A stretch of DNA of 23,457 bases. Origin: JAIBJN01 sp035762005 (lineage in GTDB: Bacteria > Actinomycetota > Thermoleophilia > Gaiellales > Gaiellaceae). Where the stretch lies: the NCBI GenBank assembly GCA_035762005.1, contig DASTQA010000045.1, positions 1 through 23,457 of the forward strand, in the 5' to 3' direction. This document shows positions 1-6,400 of the stretch, piece by piece. The position numbers were made by a program, and so were the translations under genes. Under the pieces are notes generated by a model, which ran no database searches, had not been told where the DNA came from, and saw nothing but the letters and a program-made list of their open reading frames with translations. Position 1 is the stretch's first letter. The number at the start of each line of letters is the position of its first letter.

Positions 1-642
1 GCGGGCGATTACGTGCTGCCCGTGGGCGAGTGGGCCAAGGTCTTCAGCGCGCCGACGTTCCGGCGACGCCTCGATCCTGATTATCTCGCCCGCGCTCCCG
101 AGTACCTCGACGAGTACCGGCGAGCCCTTCAAGCAGCAGGCCAGTCCCTCCCCGCCCCAGACAGGATTCTCTCGACCGTGCTGTTCCCGGACATTGTCGA
201 CTCGACACGACAGGCTGCCGAGCTCGGCGATTCCGAATGGCGGGCGCTGATCCGGCGTCATGACGACATCGTGCGCGGCCAGCTTCAACACTTTGGCGGC
301 AAGGAGATCGATCGGACGGGCGATGGGTTCCTGTCCGCCTTTGAGAGCCCAGCCCGGGCGATTCGATGCGCGCAGGCAATCGGTGCGGCAGTCCAAAGCC
401 TCGGACTACGCGTGCGCGCCGGCGTGCACTCAGGAGAGTTGGAAATTCTGGGCCACCATCTTGGCGGGATCGCCGTTCACATCGGAGCCCGGATCACCGC
501 GCTTGCCGGGCCCGACGAGGTACTCGTCTCGCAGACCGTCAGGGACGCCGTAATAGGTTCAGGTATCGCCTTCGAGGACCGTGGCGCCCACGAACTGAAG
601 GGAGTTCCCGGCCAATGGCAACTGTACGTCGCCACGTCCTAA
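1..642 (+). CDS. Class III adenylate/guanylate cyclase domain protein, 5' end outside window
   Basis: The frame is open from base 1, so this is the 3' part of a longer gene; the first usable start inside the window would be GTG at 13. Counting from there, residues 50-209 form a class III nucleotide cyclase catalytic domain. The metal-binding Asp residues lie in LFPDIVDST (D60) and RTGDGF (D104), and the Lys upstream (K97) fits the purine-binding position. The C-terminal VHIGARI contains the transition-state Arg (R160), with His where Asn is usual. This form of the domain is common in actinobacterial proteins that fuse an alpha/beta hydrolase or other sensor to a C-terminal cyclase; the visible N-terminal 50 residues are not enough to say which. 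Codons such as GTA, ATA, GGT, TCA and CTT are frequent, so GC3 is clearly lower than in genes after 1149, which suggests a different origin. Confidence 0.85.
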   Translation, partial: AGDYVLPVGEWAKVFSAPTFRRRLDPDYLARAPEYLDEYRRALQAAGQSLPAPDRILSTVLFPDIVDSTRQAAELGDSEWRALIRRHDDIVRGQLQHFGGKEIDRTGDGFLSAFESPARAIRCAQAIGAAVQSLGLRVRAGVHSGELEILGHHLGGIAVHIGARITALAGPDEVLVSQTVRDAVIGSGIAFEDRGAHELKGVPGQWQLYVATS

Positions 643-667
643 CGGGAAACGGAGTGATCGCGCAGCC

Positions 668-695
668 CCACCACCCGGTTCTCGGGTGAGGGTGG
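668..695 (+). terminator. Candidate hairpin after the first cyclase gene
   Basis: CCACC+ACCCG at 668-677 pairs with CGGGT at 683-687 and GGTGG at 691-695, with a GTTCT loop and a three-base bulge on the 3' side. It starts 26 nt after the stop codon of the cyclase. There is no U-tract, so if it ends transcription it is of the U-less kind or works with Rho. Confidence 0.35.
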
Positions 696-980
696 ATGGG
701 TCAGGCGTGTAAATCAACGAGCGAGAGCAATCCGGGCTCCGAACCCGCCTTCGGTTCCAGTGTGTGTCGCGCGGGCCCTCTTGCCCCTGCGGGGGCAACG
801 CGTGCCGGCCGCGCCACATCAGGGAGCCCGGGCAGCTGTCGGCCCCCGTGTGAACGTCGCGAAGGCCTCCTGGTCCTCGTCCTCGATCCGAGGCATCGGG
901 ACGTAGCCGCGACTCGCGGCCCACACGACCCGCGCCAGTCGAGCCAGCCGGCATCGACGCGCCGGCATTCCTCGGAAGAC

Positions 981-1004
981 ACCGGTTCGAATCCGGTCCG
1001 CGCC
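981..1004 (+). pseudogene. tRNA 3'-half remnant (T-arm plus acceptor strand), Cys-like
   Basis: ACCGG-TTCGAAT-CCGGT at 981-997 is a complete T-arm with a 5-bp stem and canonical TTCGAAT loop. It is followed by CCGCGCC and then TTCC, like the 3' acceptor strand and tail of tRNAs that begin GGCGCGG, a form I associate with tRNA-Cys. No GGCGCGG, D-arm or anticodon arm is present in the ~80 nt before it, so it is a fragment. Integrases that use tRNA 3' ends leave exactly this kind of repeat at the far end of the inserted element. Identity as tRNA-Cys is a guess from the acceptor sequence. Confidence 0.5.
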
Positions 1005-1148
1005 TTCCCGGCATCCCGTACGGCGCCCGGACCGGGACCGGCCACCCCGTGCGGAAGGACCGTTCGGAAGTCGGGGGACAGATGCTCGCCCGTCGACCAC
1101 CATCCGGGGTAACCCATTCGGGGGTCACCTGCGGTCGAGGAGGGGTAG

Positions 1149-1340
1149 ATGAACGAGGACTTCATGTGGGGCGGGCTGCGCACGCGGCTCGAACGGCGGC
1201 TGGCTGCGGAGGCGCGCCCGGCCGTCCGCGCCGAGGAGCCGCGAGCGGTCGAGCCCAGGCTCGCGCCCGTGCGCCCCGCGGCCGCTCCGGCGCGCCGGAG
1301 CCGGGGGCAGGTGCCCCTGGCGACGGCCGCGAGCCGGTAG
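1149..1340 (+). CDS. Small hypothetical protein (63 aa)
   Basis: ATG at 1149 is preceded by a strong Shine-Dalgarno sequence (GAGGAGGGG at 1137-1145). The codons have the high GC3 typical of the core genes here. The 63-residue product starts MNEDFMWGGLRTRLERRL and then becomes a low-complexity Ala/Pro/Arg/Glu region with no recognisable domain, signal peptide or membrane segment. It ends 33 nt before the membrane cyclase, which has its own -10 box. The ribosome binding site is the best argument that it is real; no function can be proposed. Confidence 0.45.
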   Translation: MNEDFMWGGLRTRLERRLAAEARPAVRAEEPRAVEPRLAPVRPAAAPARRSRGQVPLATAASR

Positions 1341-1360
1341 CCCGCGCGGCCCCCGCGACG

Positions 1361-1366
1361 TACACT
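1361..1366 (+). promoter_or_regulatory. -10 box for the membrane cyclase
   Basis: TACACT lies 7 nt before the GTG start at 1374, placing the transcription start at or next to the start codon. No clear -35 box. Confidence 0.5.
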
Positions 1367-1373
1367 CGGACGA

Positions 1374-2630
1374 GTGCGGGCGGCGATCGGCTCCCTCGAG
1401 CGGCTCCTGGTCGGGGATGTGCAGCCCGGCGACTCGCACGACGAGCGGATCCGCAAGGCGACCCTCGTGCTGGGCGCGAGCCTCATCTCCGTGCTCGCCG
1501 TCGTCTGGACGGGGACGTACCTCGCGCTCGGTCTTCCCCTCTCCGCGGCGATCCCGCTCACGTACCAGGTCGCCACGGTCGTGACCGTCGTCTTCCTCCG
1601 CACGACACGCTTCCAGGTCGTGTGCGTCGCGCACCTCGCGCTCATGCTCGTGCTCCCGTTCCTGCTCCAGTGGAGCCTCGGCGGCTTCGTCGAGTCGAGC
1701 GCGGTATCGGTGTGGGCGTTCGTCTCGCCGCTCTGCGCGGCGATGTTCTTCGGCGCCCGCGCCGCCGTCCCGTGGTTCCTCGCCTTCCTCGCCCTGACGC
1801 TCGTGTCCGCCCTCGTGGACGGGAGCCTGCCCAGCCGCGCCGACGAGATCCCCGAGTGGCTCGCGCTCGCGTTCTTCGTCGTGAACTTCGCGGGCGTCTC
1901 GACGACCGCGTTCGTGCTCGTCCAGCACTTCCTGCGCGCTCTGGCGCACGAGCGCGAGCGCTCGGAGCGGCTGCTCCTCAACATCCTCCCGAGGCCCGTC
2001 GCCGAGCGACTCAAGGCGACGGGCGAGACGATCGCGGACGCGGCCGACGAGGTGACCGTGCTCTTCGCCGACCTCGTCGGGTTCACGGCCGTCGCCGACC
2101 GGACCGAGCCCGCGGACGTCGTCGAGCTCCTGAACGAGGTGTTCACCGCCTTCGACGACCTCGTCGACGAGAGCGGGCTCGAGAAGATCAAGACGATCGG
2201 CGACGGCTACATGGTGGCGGCCGGCATCCCGGCGCCTCGGAGCGACCATGCGGAGGCTGCCGCCGAGCTCGCGCTCGCCTTCGCGCGGACGCTCGCGGAC
2301 CTCCCCGGCGCGGCGAGGGCGGGCCTGCGGCTTCGCATCGGCATGGACAGCGGCCCCGTCGTGGCGGGCGTCATCGGCCGGAGGAAGTTCTCGTACGACC
2401 TCTGGGGCGACACCGTCAACACGGCGAGCCGGATGCAGTCGCACGCGGAGCCCGGTGAGATCCAGGTCACCGAGCGGACGCGCGCCCGCCTGGGCGAGGG
2501 GTTCGAGCTGGAGGCGCGCGACCTGCTCGAGGTGAAGGGCAAGGGCTCCATGCGGACCTACGTCCTGCACCGGCGGGCGGGCAAGGCGCCCGAGTCGACG
2601 CACGCGGTGGGGGAGCCCGTCTCGGCCTGA
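1374..2630 (+). CDS. Membrane-bound class III adenylate cyclase
   Basis: A 418-residue protein with an N-terminal membrane anchor of about six helices (roughly residues 31-53, 56-74, 82-98, 109-125, 127-146 and 163-184). A charged helical linker follows, with the LLNILPRPVAERLK motif typical of the signalling helix before cyclase domains. The catalytic domain runs from about residue 224 to 350. All key residues are present: metal-binding D233 (LFADLVGFT) and D277 (TIGDGY), K273, adenine-selecting D346 (LWGDTVNTASR), and N349/R353 for catalysis. It should make cAMP at the inner membrane face in response to a signal sensed by the membrane part. The start is GTG with a TACACT box 7 nt upstream, so the message is probably leaderless. 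A strong terminator lies downstream at 2745. Confidence 0.93.
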   Translation: MRAAIGSLERLLVGDVQPGDSHDERIRKATLVLGASLISVLAVVWTGTYLALGLPLSAAIPLTYQVATVVTVVFLRTTRFQVVCVAHLALMLVLPFLLQWSLGGFVESSAVSVWAFVSPLCAAMFFGARAAVPWFLAFLALTLVSALVDGSLPSRADEIPEWLALAFFVVNFAGVSTTAFVLVQHFLRALAHERERSERLLLNILPRPVAERLKATGETIADAADEVTVLFADLVGFTAVADRTEPADVVELLNEVFTAFDDLVDESGLEKIKTIGDGYMVAAGIPAPRSDHAEAAAELALAFARTLADLPGAARAGLRLRIGMDSGPVVAGVIGRRKFSYDLWGDTVNTASRMQSHAEPGEIQVTERTRARLGEGFELEARDLLEVKGKGSMRTYVLHRRAGKAPESTHAVGEPVSA

Positions 2631-2744
2631 GCGCCGTCCGCGCGCTCAAGCACGGTCGCGCAGGTGCCGATAGACCCCTCGAGGTCCTCTCCTCCTGGGC
2701 TCGGGGACGACGGCAAATCACCTCTCGCGCCCAGTCTCGCCCGG

Positions 2745-2776
2745 AGCGGCGACGGCCCCCGTCGCCGCTTCTCTTT
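2745..2776 (+). terminator. Intrinsic terminator
   Basis: AGCGGCGACGG (2745-2755) and CCGTCGCCGCT (2759-2769) form a perfect 11-bp stem with a CCC loop, followed by the U-rich TCTCTTT. It lies 115 nt after the cyclase stop codon and probably ends that transcript. The minus-strand gene ending at 2799 would meet the same hairpin but without a U-tract. Confidence 0.8.
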
Positions 2777-2798
2777 CGTCGGCGCGGAGGATCCGGCC

Positions 2799-3014
2799 CT
2801 ACGCCGCGGACTGGACGCCCGTCCGCAGCTGTGCGGGGGCGGAGGCGCGGACGTCGGAGTCGCCGTGCCAGCGGGCGACGCTCGCCGCCCAGGCCTGGCG
2901 CGCGTGGTAGTCGCAGACGAGGTAGGAGCCGTCGTCCGCGGCGGTCACCGCGCGAGCCCCGGTGCGGTCGCACCGGCGGTTCTCGAGTCTGTAGTAGCCC
3001 TCGCAGCGCTCCAT
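2799..3014 (-). CDS. Small Cys/His protein of unknown function (71 aa)
   Basis: ATG at 3014 opens a 71-residue frame with high GC3 codons and a balanced composition, unlike the overlapping plus-strand frames. The protein starts MERCEGYYRLENRRC and contains C4, C15, C34 and H37 (CDYH), a spacing that could hold one zinc ion; W42 and W49 follow. The C-terminal third looks disordered. It has no good Shine-Dalgarno sequence. It lies 33 nt after the thioesterase on the same strand, with a small hairpin between them (3019-3033, GCTGT/ACAGC), so it may be the last gene of the HMG-CoA reductase transcript. I do not recognise the family; zinc binding is inferred from the Cys/His pattern only. Confidence 0.55.
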   Translation of the reverse strand: MERCEGYYRLENRRCDRTGARAVTAADDGSYLVCDYHARQAWAASVARWHGDSDVRASAPAQLRTGVQSAA

Positions 3015-3047
3015 GGGAGCTGTTTTCGACAGCAGACCGGCGCTTCC

Positions 3048-3536
3048 CTAGTCCTGATTCGGGTGAAGCCGCCGGCGCCAGGCCTCGCCCGCCGCGCGCC
3101 CTTCAGGCGTGGCGAGGAAGTGCTCGAGCGGGACGTGGAGGAAGGCTCCGCGCGACTCGGCCACGACCTCGCCGCCGTCGCGGAGCTCCGCCTCGATGTG
3201 GATGCGGCGGCCGCGGCTGTCGGTCACGCGCGCGGAGAGCGCGAGCTCGCGGTTGATGAGCGCCGGGCGCCGGAAGCGGACGAAGATCCGCCCGGTCACC
3301 GTCGGGAAGCGGTGCCAGGTGGCGAGGAGGCCTGACGCCTCGTCGAGCGCGGCGGCGACGACGCCGCCGTGGACGATGCCGGGCCCGGCCTGGTGGCGCT
3401 CGCCGAAGGTGATCGCGGCCTCGTACCGCTCGATCGCCTCCTGCGTCGGCTGGGGGAGGTGCAGGCCCTCCGGGTTGTCGCCGCAGCCCCAGCAGGCCGG
3501 GTCGTGGTGCGGCGGGATCGGAGAGCCGCTGCCCAG
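3048..3536 (-). CDS. PaaI-type hotdog thioesterase, probable CTG start
   Basis: The frame encodes a single hotdog domain of the PaaI/4HBT acyl-CoA thioesterase group: a CWGCGDNPEGL motif near the N-terminus (residues 15-25), GIVHGGVVAAALDEASG with the HGG turn (56-58) and acidic D65/E66 on the central helix, and later strands ending in FLHVP. It should hydrolyse an acyl-CoA in the cytoplasm; the substrate is unknown. There is no ATG, GTG or TTG at the expected N-terminus. The best start is CTG at 3536, 4 nt after an AGGAGG that overlaps the stop codon of the upstream HMG-CoA reductase (TAGGAGG). This gives 162 aa, normal for the family. The next gene downstream is the 71-aa Cys/His protein. 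Confidence 0.85.
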   Translation of the reverse strand: MGSGSPIPPHHDPACWGCGDNPEGLHLPQPTQEAIERYEAAITFGERHQAGPGIVHGGVVAAALDEASGLLATWHRFPTVTGRIFVRFRRPALINRELALSARVTDSRGRRIHIEAELRDGGEVVAESRGAFLHVPLEHFLATPEGRAAGEAWRRRLHPNQD

Positions 3537-3544
3537 CGCCCCTC

Positions 3545-4768
3545 CTAGCGCAGGCCGCCGCGCTCGAAGTGCGCGCGGTAGAAGTTCTCGGACCCGGCGG
3601 TGGCCATGGCCGCGGAGGCGGAGATCTCGAGCGAGAGGGTCGCCGCCGCCACGATCTGTGCGAGACGGTAGACCTTCCCGGGCCCGTCGCAGCCCATGAG
3701 CCGCAGCCACGAGCGCGCGTACGGGAGCGTCGTGCCGCCGCCCACCGTCGCCACCTCGAGAGCCGGCAGCCGCATGGCGACGTGGAGCCCGCCTTCGACC
3801 CGCAGCGCCGTCCCGTGTGCCATCGAGCTCGTCCCGACCATGCCGATGTCCTGCCCGGTCGCGGTGAAGAGCGCCGCGATCGCCGTCGCCGGCGTGAACG
3901 CGACGGACTGCATCCCCGAGGCGACGGCGCCGTGCGTCCCGACGTACGCGAGCTCGAGCAGGTCGTCGATCGTCGTCTTGAGGACACGGCGGACCGCCTC
4001 CTCGCGGAGCGTGCACTCGGCGAGGACGGTCTTCCCGTGCCCGCCCCGCTCGAAGTAGCGCGCGGACGGCTTCTTGTCGCCGCCCATGTTCCCCTCGAGC
4101 ATCGCCCGCCGCGGGCGGACGGGCGCCCGCTCGAGGACGTAGCCCTGGTTCAGCGCGTAGGCGTTGCGGGTGATCATGTTCATCCCGCACGCGTCCCCGG
4201 TCGTGAAGGCGTACATGACGTGGCACATCGAGCCGACGACGTGGGTCTCGATCGCCCGCAGCCGTGCGTGCTTCGAGAGGCCGGAGACAGGCTCCGAGGC
4301 GAGCCACTCGCGCATCGGATCGGGCTGCTCCTCGATCCAGGTCGCGAAGGCGACGGCCTCGGCGGTGTCGTCGAAGAGGAAGGCCGAGGCGCGCGTGATC
4401 CGGTCCGCGAGGACGTGCGTGCGGAAGCCGCCCGATTCGCCCACGGCCCGCGCGCCGCGGTAGAGCGAGACCGAGAGGCCCCCCTCGGTGTTCGCGAGCG
4501 GGACGTAGACGCCGTCGCGCGCGCGCCCGCGCTCGGCCACGCGCCCGTCGGGCTCCTCGAGCTCGTACTCGCCCAGCTCGACGTCGATCGGCCCGACGAC
4601 GGCGACGGGGACGACCGCCACGCCCGTGAGCGCCTCGGTCGCCCCGGCGAAGGGGGCGAGGTCGTGGGCGAAGATCTCCCCGTCGGCGTCGAGCCGCGGC
4701 GCGAGCGCCTCCTGCCGGGCCCGGATCGAGTCCGGATCGTTCTTGCGCGGCCAGCGCCGGAGCTCCAC
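3545..4768 (-). CDS. Hydroxymethylglutaryl-CoA reductase family protein
   Basis: 407 residues with the full catalytic set of HMG-CoA reductases: Glu in NTEGG (E95), TGDACGMNM (191-198, cofactor loop), GGDKKPS with catalytic K232, GQD with D307, ATVGGG (340-345) and a C-terminal His (H400) in FYRAHFERGG. HMG-CoA reductase converts HMG-CoA to mevalonate with NAD(P)H. The sequence is divergent, with ACGMNM in place of AMGMNM and GGDKKPS in place of CTDKKPA, and no other mevalonate-pathway gene is nearby. It starts at GTG 4768 with TAGGCT 6 nt upstream, so it is probably leaderless, and it diverges from folD. A thioesterase follows directly. The family is clear; which direction or pathway it serves is not. 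Confidence 0.88.
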   Translation of the reverse strand: MELRRWPRKNDPDSIRARQEALAPRLDADGEIFAHDLAPFAGATEALTGVAVVPVAVVGPIDVELGEYELEEPDGRVAERGRARDGVYVPLANTEGGLSVSLYRGARAVGESGGFRTHVLADRITRASAFLFDDTAEAVAFATWIEEQPDPMREWLASEPVSGLSKHARLRAIETHVVGSMCHVMYAFTTGDACGMNMITRNAYALNQGYVLERAPVRPRRAMLEGNMGGDKKPSARYFERGGHGKTVLAECTLREEAVRRVLKTTIDDLLELAYVGTHGAVASGMQSVAFTPATAIAALFTATGQDIGMVGTSSMAHGTALRVEGGLHVAMRLPALEVATVGGGTTLPYARSWLRLMGCDGPGKVYRLAQIVAAATLSLEISASAAMATAGSENFYRAHFERGGLR

Positions 4769-4774
4769 GGCGGC

Positions 4775-4780
4775 AGCCTA
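4775..4780 (-). promoter_or_regulatory. -10 box for the HMG-CoA reductase operon
   Basis: On the minus strand TAGGCT lies 6 nt before the GTG start at 4768. It faces away from the folD -10 box only 22 bp to the right. Confidence 0.45.
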
Positions 4781-4802
4781 ACTCCCGCGTGTCCCGTTTC
4801 GT

Positions 4803-4808
4803 TACGCT
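4803..4808 (+). promoter_or_regulatory. -10 box for folD
   Basis: TACGCT lies 9 nt before the GTG start at 4818. No clear -35 box; the expected -35 zone falls on the divergent HMG-CoA reductase promoter. Confidence 0.5.
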
Positions 4809-4817
4809 CCTGCGGCC

Positions 4818-5675
4818 GTGGCGGCGACCCTCATGGACGGCAAGGCGCTCGCGGCCCGCGTGCGGGCCGAGGTCGCGCGCGAGGTCGCGGAGATCGAGCG
4901 CCCGGTGGGCCTGGCCACGGTCCTCGTCGGCGAGGACGAGGCCTCGGCGCTCTACGTCCGGCGCAAGCAGGAGGCCTGCCGGGAGGTCGGCATCGAGCCG
5001 ATCCACCACGAGCTCGCCGCGGAGACGCCGGAGGAGGAGCTCCTCGCCCTCGTGGCCGACCTGGACGCGGACGAGCGCGTGACCGGGATCCTCGTCCAGC
5101 TCCCGCTCCCCGAGCACATGGACGAGGCGCGCGTGATCCGGACGATCGCGCCCGTCAAGGACGTCGACGGCTTCCACCCGGCGAGCGCGGGCCACCTGCT
5201 GCAGGGCCAGCCGACCTTCGTCGCCGCGACGCCGGCCGGGATCATGGAGATCCTGCGCGCCTACGAGATCCCGCTCGAGGGCGCGCGGGCCGCGGTCGTC
5301 GGTCGGTCGAACATCGTCGGGAAGCCCATGGCCCTGCTCCTCCTCGCCGAGAACGCGACCGTGACCGTGTGCCACAGCCGGACTCGCGCCCTGGCCGACG
5401 TCCTCCGCGAGGCCGACGTGATCGTCGCCGCCGTCGGACGCGCCGGCATGGTCACACGGACGATGGTCAAGGAGGGAGCGACCGTCGTCGACGTCGGCAT
5501 CAACCGGGTCGAGGGCAAGGTCGTCGGGGACGTCGCCGAGGACGTGCGCGAGGTGGCGGGCCACCTGACCCCGGTTCCGGGCGGCGTCGGACCGATGACG
5601 ATCGCCACCCTGCTCCGCAACACCGTTCGGGCCGCGCGCTACCAGGCCGGACTCCTTGCCTTCCCCGGCGGCTGA
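4818..5675 (+). CDS. folD: Bifunctional methylene-THF dehydrogenase / methenyl-THF cyclohydrolase
   Basis: 285 residues, normal length for FolD. The catalytic Tyr-x-x-x-Lys is YVRRK (Y46, K50). It also has ILVQLPLPEH (91-100), KDVDGFHP (114-121), the Rossmann signature GRSNIVGKP (162-170) for NADP binding, and the C-terminal PVPGGVGPMTIATLL (252-266). The enzyme interconverts 5,10-methylene-THF and 10-formyl-THF in the cytoplasm, supplying purine synthesis and formyl-Met-tRNA. The GTG start at 4818 gives MAATLMDGKAL, aligned with the usual family N-terminus, and TACGCT lies 9 nt upstream. It stands alone as a transcription unit: the next promoter, for the cold shock gene, overlaps its stop codon. 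Confidence 0.97.
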   Translation: MAATLMDGKALAARVRAEVAREVAEIERPVGLATVLVGEDEASALYVRRKQEACREVGIEPIHHELAAETPEEELLALVADLDADERVTGILVQLPLPEHMDEARVIRTIAPVKDVDGFHPASAGHLLQGQPTFVAATPAGIMEILRAYEIPLEGARAAVVGRSNIVGKPMALLLLAENATVTVCHSRTRALADVLREADVIVAAVGRAGMVTRTMVKEGATVVDVGINRVEGKVVGDVAEDVREVAGHLTPVPGGVGPMTIATLLRNTVRAARYQAGLLAFPGG

Positions 5676-5685
5676 TGTATACGCT
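5656..5685 (+). promoter_or_regulatory. Promoter of the cold shock gene
   Basis: TTGCCT at 5656-5661 as -35 and TACGCT at 5680-5685 (or the overlapping TATACG at 5678) as -10, with 16-18 nt between. The -35 lies inside the end of folD. Transcription from about 5692 would give an ~80-nt leader before the TTG start at 5773, unlike the leaderless genes around it. Confidence 0.55.
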
Positions 5686-5772
5686 GATCGCGCCGCGCGC
5701 GACGCGGCCGAGAGGATCGGACGCGACGGCGCCAGGCCGGGCCGTCGTTGCTTGTGAAGGAGGACGTTTTCG

Positions 5773-5973
5773 TTGGCAGAGGGCACCGTGAAGTGGTTCT
5801 CGAACGAGAAGGGCTACGGGTTCATCGAGCGCCAGGGCGGGCCGGACGTGTTCGTCCACCACAGCGCGATCGAGATGGACGGCTACCGCAGCCTCACCGA
5901 GGGTCAGCGCGTCCAGTTCGACGTCGAGGAGGGCGACAAGGGCCTGCAGGCAAGAAACGTTCAGCTGCTGTAG
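5773..5973 (+). CDS. Cold shock protein (CspA family)
   Basis: A 66-residue single cold shock domain. RNP1 is KGYGFI (residues 14-19) and RNP2 is VFVHHS (27-32), both with their aromatic RNA-stacking residues; GTVKWFSNEKGYGFI is the family signature. It binds single-stranded RNA or DNA and melts RNA structure. The start is TTG at 5773, 8 nt after an excellent Shine-Dalgarno sequence GAAGGAGGA (5756-5764), and no other start fits the conserved N-terminus. The ~80-nt leader may fold in a temperature-dependent way as in other csp genes, but I only infer this. It is monocistronic, closed by the terminator at 5996. Confidence 0.96.
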   Translation: MAEGTVKWFSNEKGYGFIERQGGPDVFVHHSAIEMDGYRSLTEGQRVQFDVEEGDKGLQARNVQLL

Positions 5974-5995
5974 CCGGCGAGGGTCCCTGTGCCTC

Positions 5996-6027
5996 GACGG
6001 GCCCCTGCGAGGGGCCCGTCTCATTTC
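5996..6027 (+). terminator. Intrinsic terminator after the cold shock gene
   Basis: GACGGGCCCC (5996-6005) and GGGGCCCGTC (6011-6020) form a perfect 10-bp stem with loop TGCGA, followed by TCATTTC. It lies 22 nt after the csp stop codon and 19 nt before the gatC start, so the gat genes need their own promoter or read-through. Confidence 0.85.
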
Positions 6028-6045
6028 TAGACTGACGGAGGCCGT

Positions 6046-6333
6046 ATGGCGATCACGAGGGAAGACGTGCTCCACGTGGCGAGCCTCGCGCGGCTCGAGA
6101 TCCCGGAGGAGGAGGTCGAGACGGTGCGCGAGCAGCTCGGCGCGATCCTCGAGGCGGTCGGGAAGGTTGCCGAGCTCGACCTCGCCGGCGTCGAGCCGAC
6201 CTCGCACCCGCTCGACCTCGTCAACAGCTGGGCGGAGGACGAGCCGCGGCCCTCGCTGCCGCGGGAGGAGGCGCTCGCCAATGCCCCGGACGCCGAGGGC
6301 GGGAGCTTCCGCGTGCCGGCGGTCGGCGGATGA
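6046..6333 (+). CDS. gatC: Asp-tRNA(Asn)/Glu-tRNA(Gln) amidotransferase subunit C
   Basis: 95 residues, the usual GatC length, with the family pattern VLHVASLARLEI near the N-terminus and a C-terminal FRVPAVGG like the usual FRVPKVI end. GatC is the small subunit that holds GatA and GatB together and helps stabilise GatA. The ATG at 6046 has a clear Shine-Dalgarno GGAGG at 6037-6041. It is the first gene of the gatCAB group; the gap to gatA is about 115 nt and contains another promoter-like box. No promoter is obvious between the csp terminator and this start, which are only 19 nt apart. Confidence 0.93.
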   Translation: MAITREDVLHVASLARLEIPEEEVETVREQLGAILEAVGKVAELDLAGVEPTSHPLDLVNSWAEDEPRPSLPREEALANAPDAEGGSFRVPAVGG

Positions 6334-6400
6334 GCGACCTGCGCGGAGGACCGGCACGCACTCGGCACAGTTCGCGACCCACCCGCGCGGACTCCGGCGC

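Larger units (their letters stand above)
643..1148. other. Intergenic debris region with no intact gene
   Basis: About 500 bp with several overlapping open frames but none with convincing start, codon use and protein composition together. It holds the hairpin at 668-695, a perfect 7-bp hairpin at 781-798 (TTGCCCC/GGGGCAA, loop TGCG, no U-tract), a stretch on the minus strand around 819-935 that reads like the C-terminal end of a real protein, and a tRNA-like 3' fragment at 981-1004. GC content is lower than in the core genes to the right. I read it as decayed sequence at the edge of an integrated element. Confidence 0.5.

Noticed and set aside
781..798. 7-bp hairpin TTGCCCC-TGCG-GGGGCAA as a terminator
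   Set aside because: No U-tract on either side and no gene ending nearby; noted only as part of the debris region.
920..1004. A complete tRNA, possibly tRNA-Sec or tRNA-Cys
   Set aside because: Only the T-arm and 3' acceptor strand are present. The hairpin GCCGGC/GCCGGC before it has an 8-nt loop without a proper anticodon loop, and no matching 5' acceptor or D-arm was found.
696..1112. 138-codon plus frame across the intergenic debris
   Set aside because: It runs through the tRNA T-arm fragment (EDTGSNPVRA is a typical translated T-arm), lacks a ribosome binding site and has no coding bias.
1049..2603. Long frames on both strands over the membrane cyclase
   Set aside because: They lack domains and are dominated by Arg, Ala, Pro and Glu; the cyclase frame with all catalytic motifs explains the coding signal.
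3048..5786. Minus-strand open frame of 912 codons spanning the thioesterase, HMG-CoA reductase and folD regions
   Set aside because: Only its C-terminal 162 codons (from 3536) are protein-like. The rest is Arg/Gly/Ala/Asp-rich antisense or off-frame sequence over the real HMG-CoA reductase and folD genes, a known artefact of very high GC.
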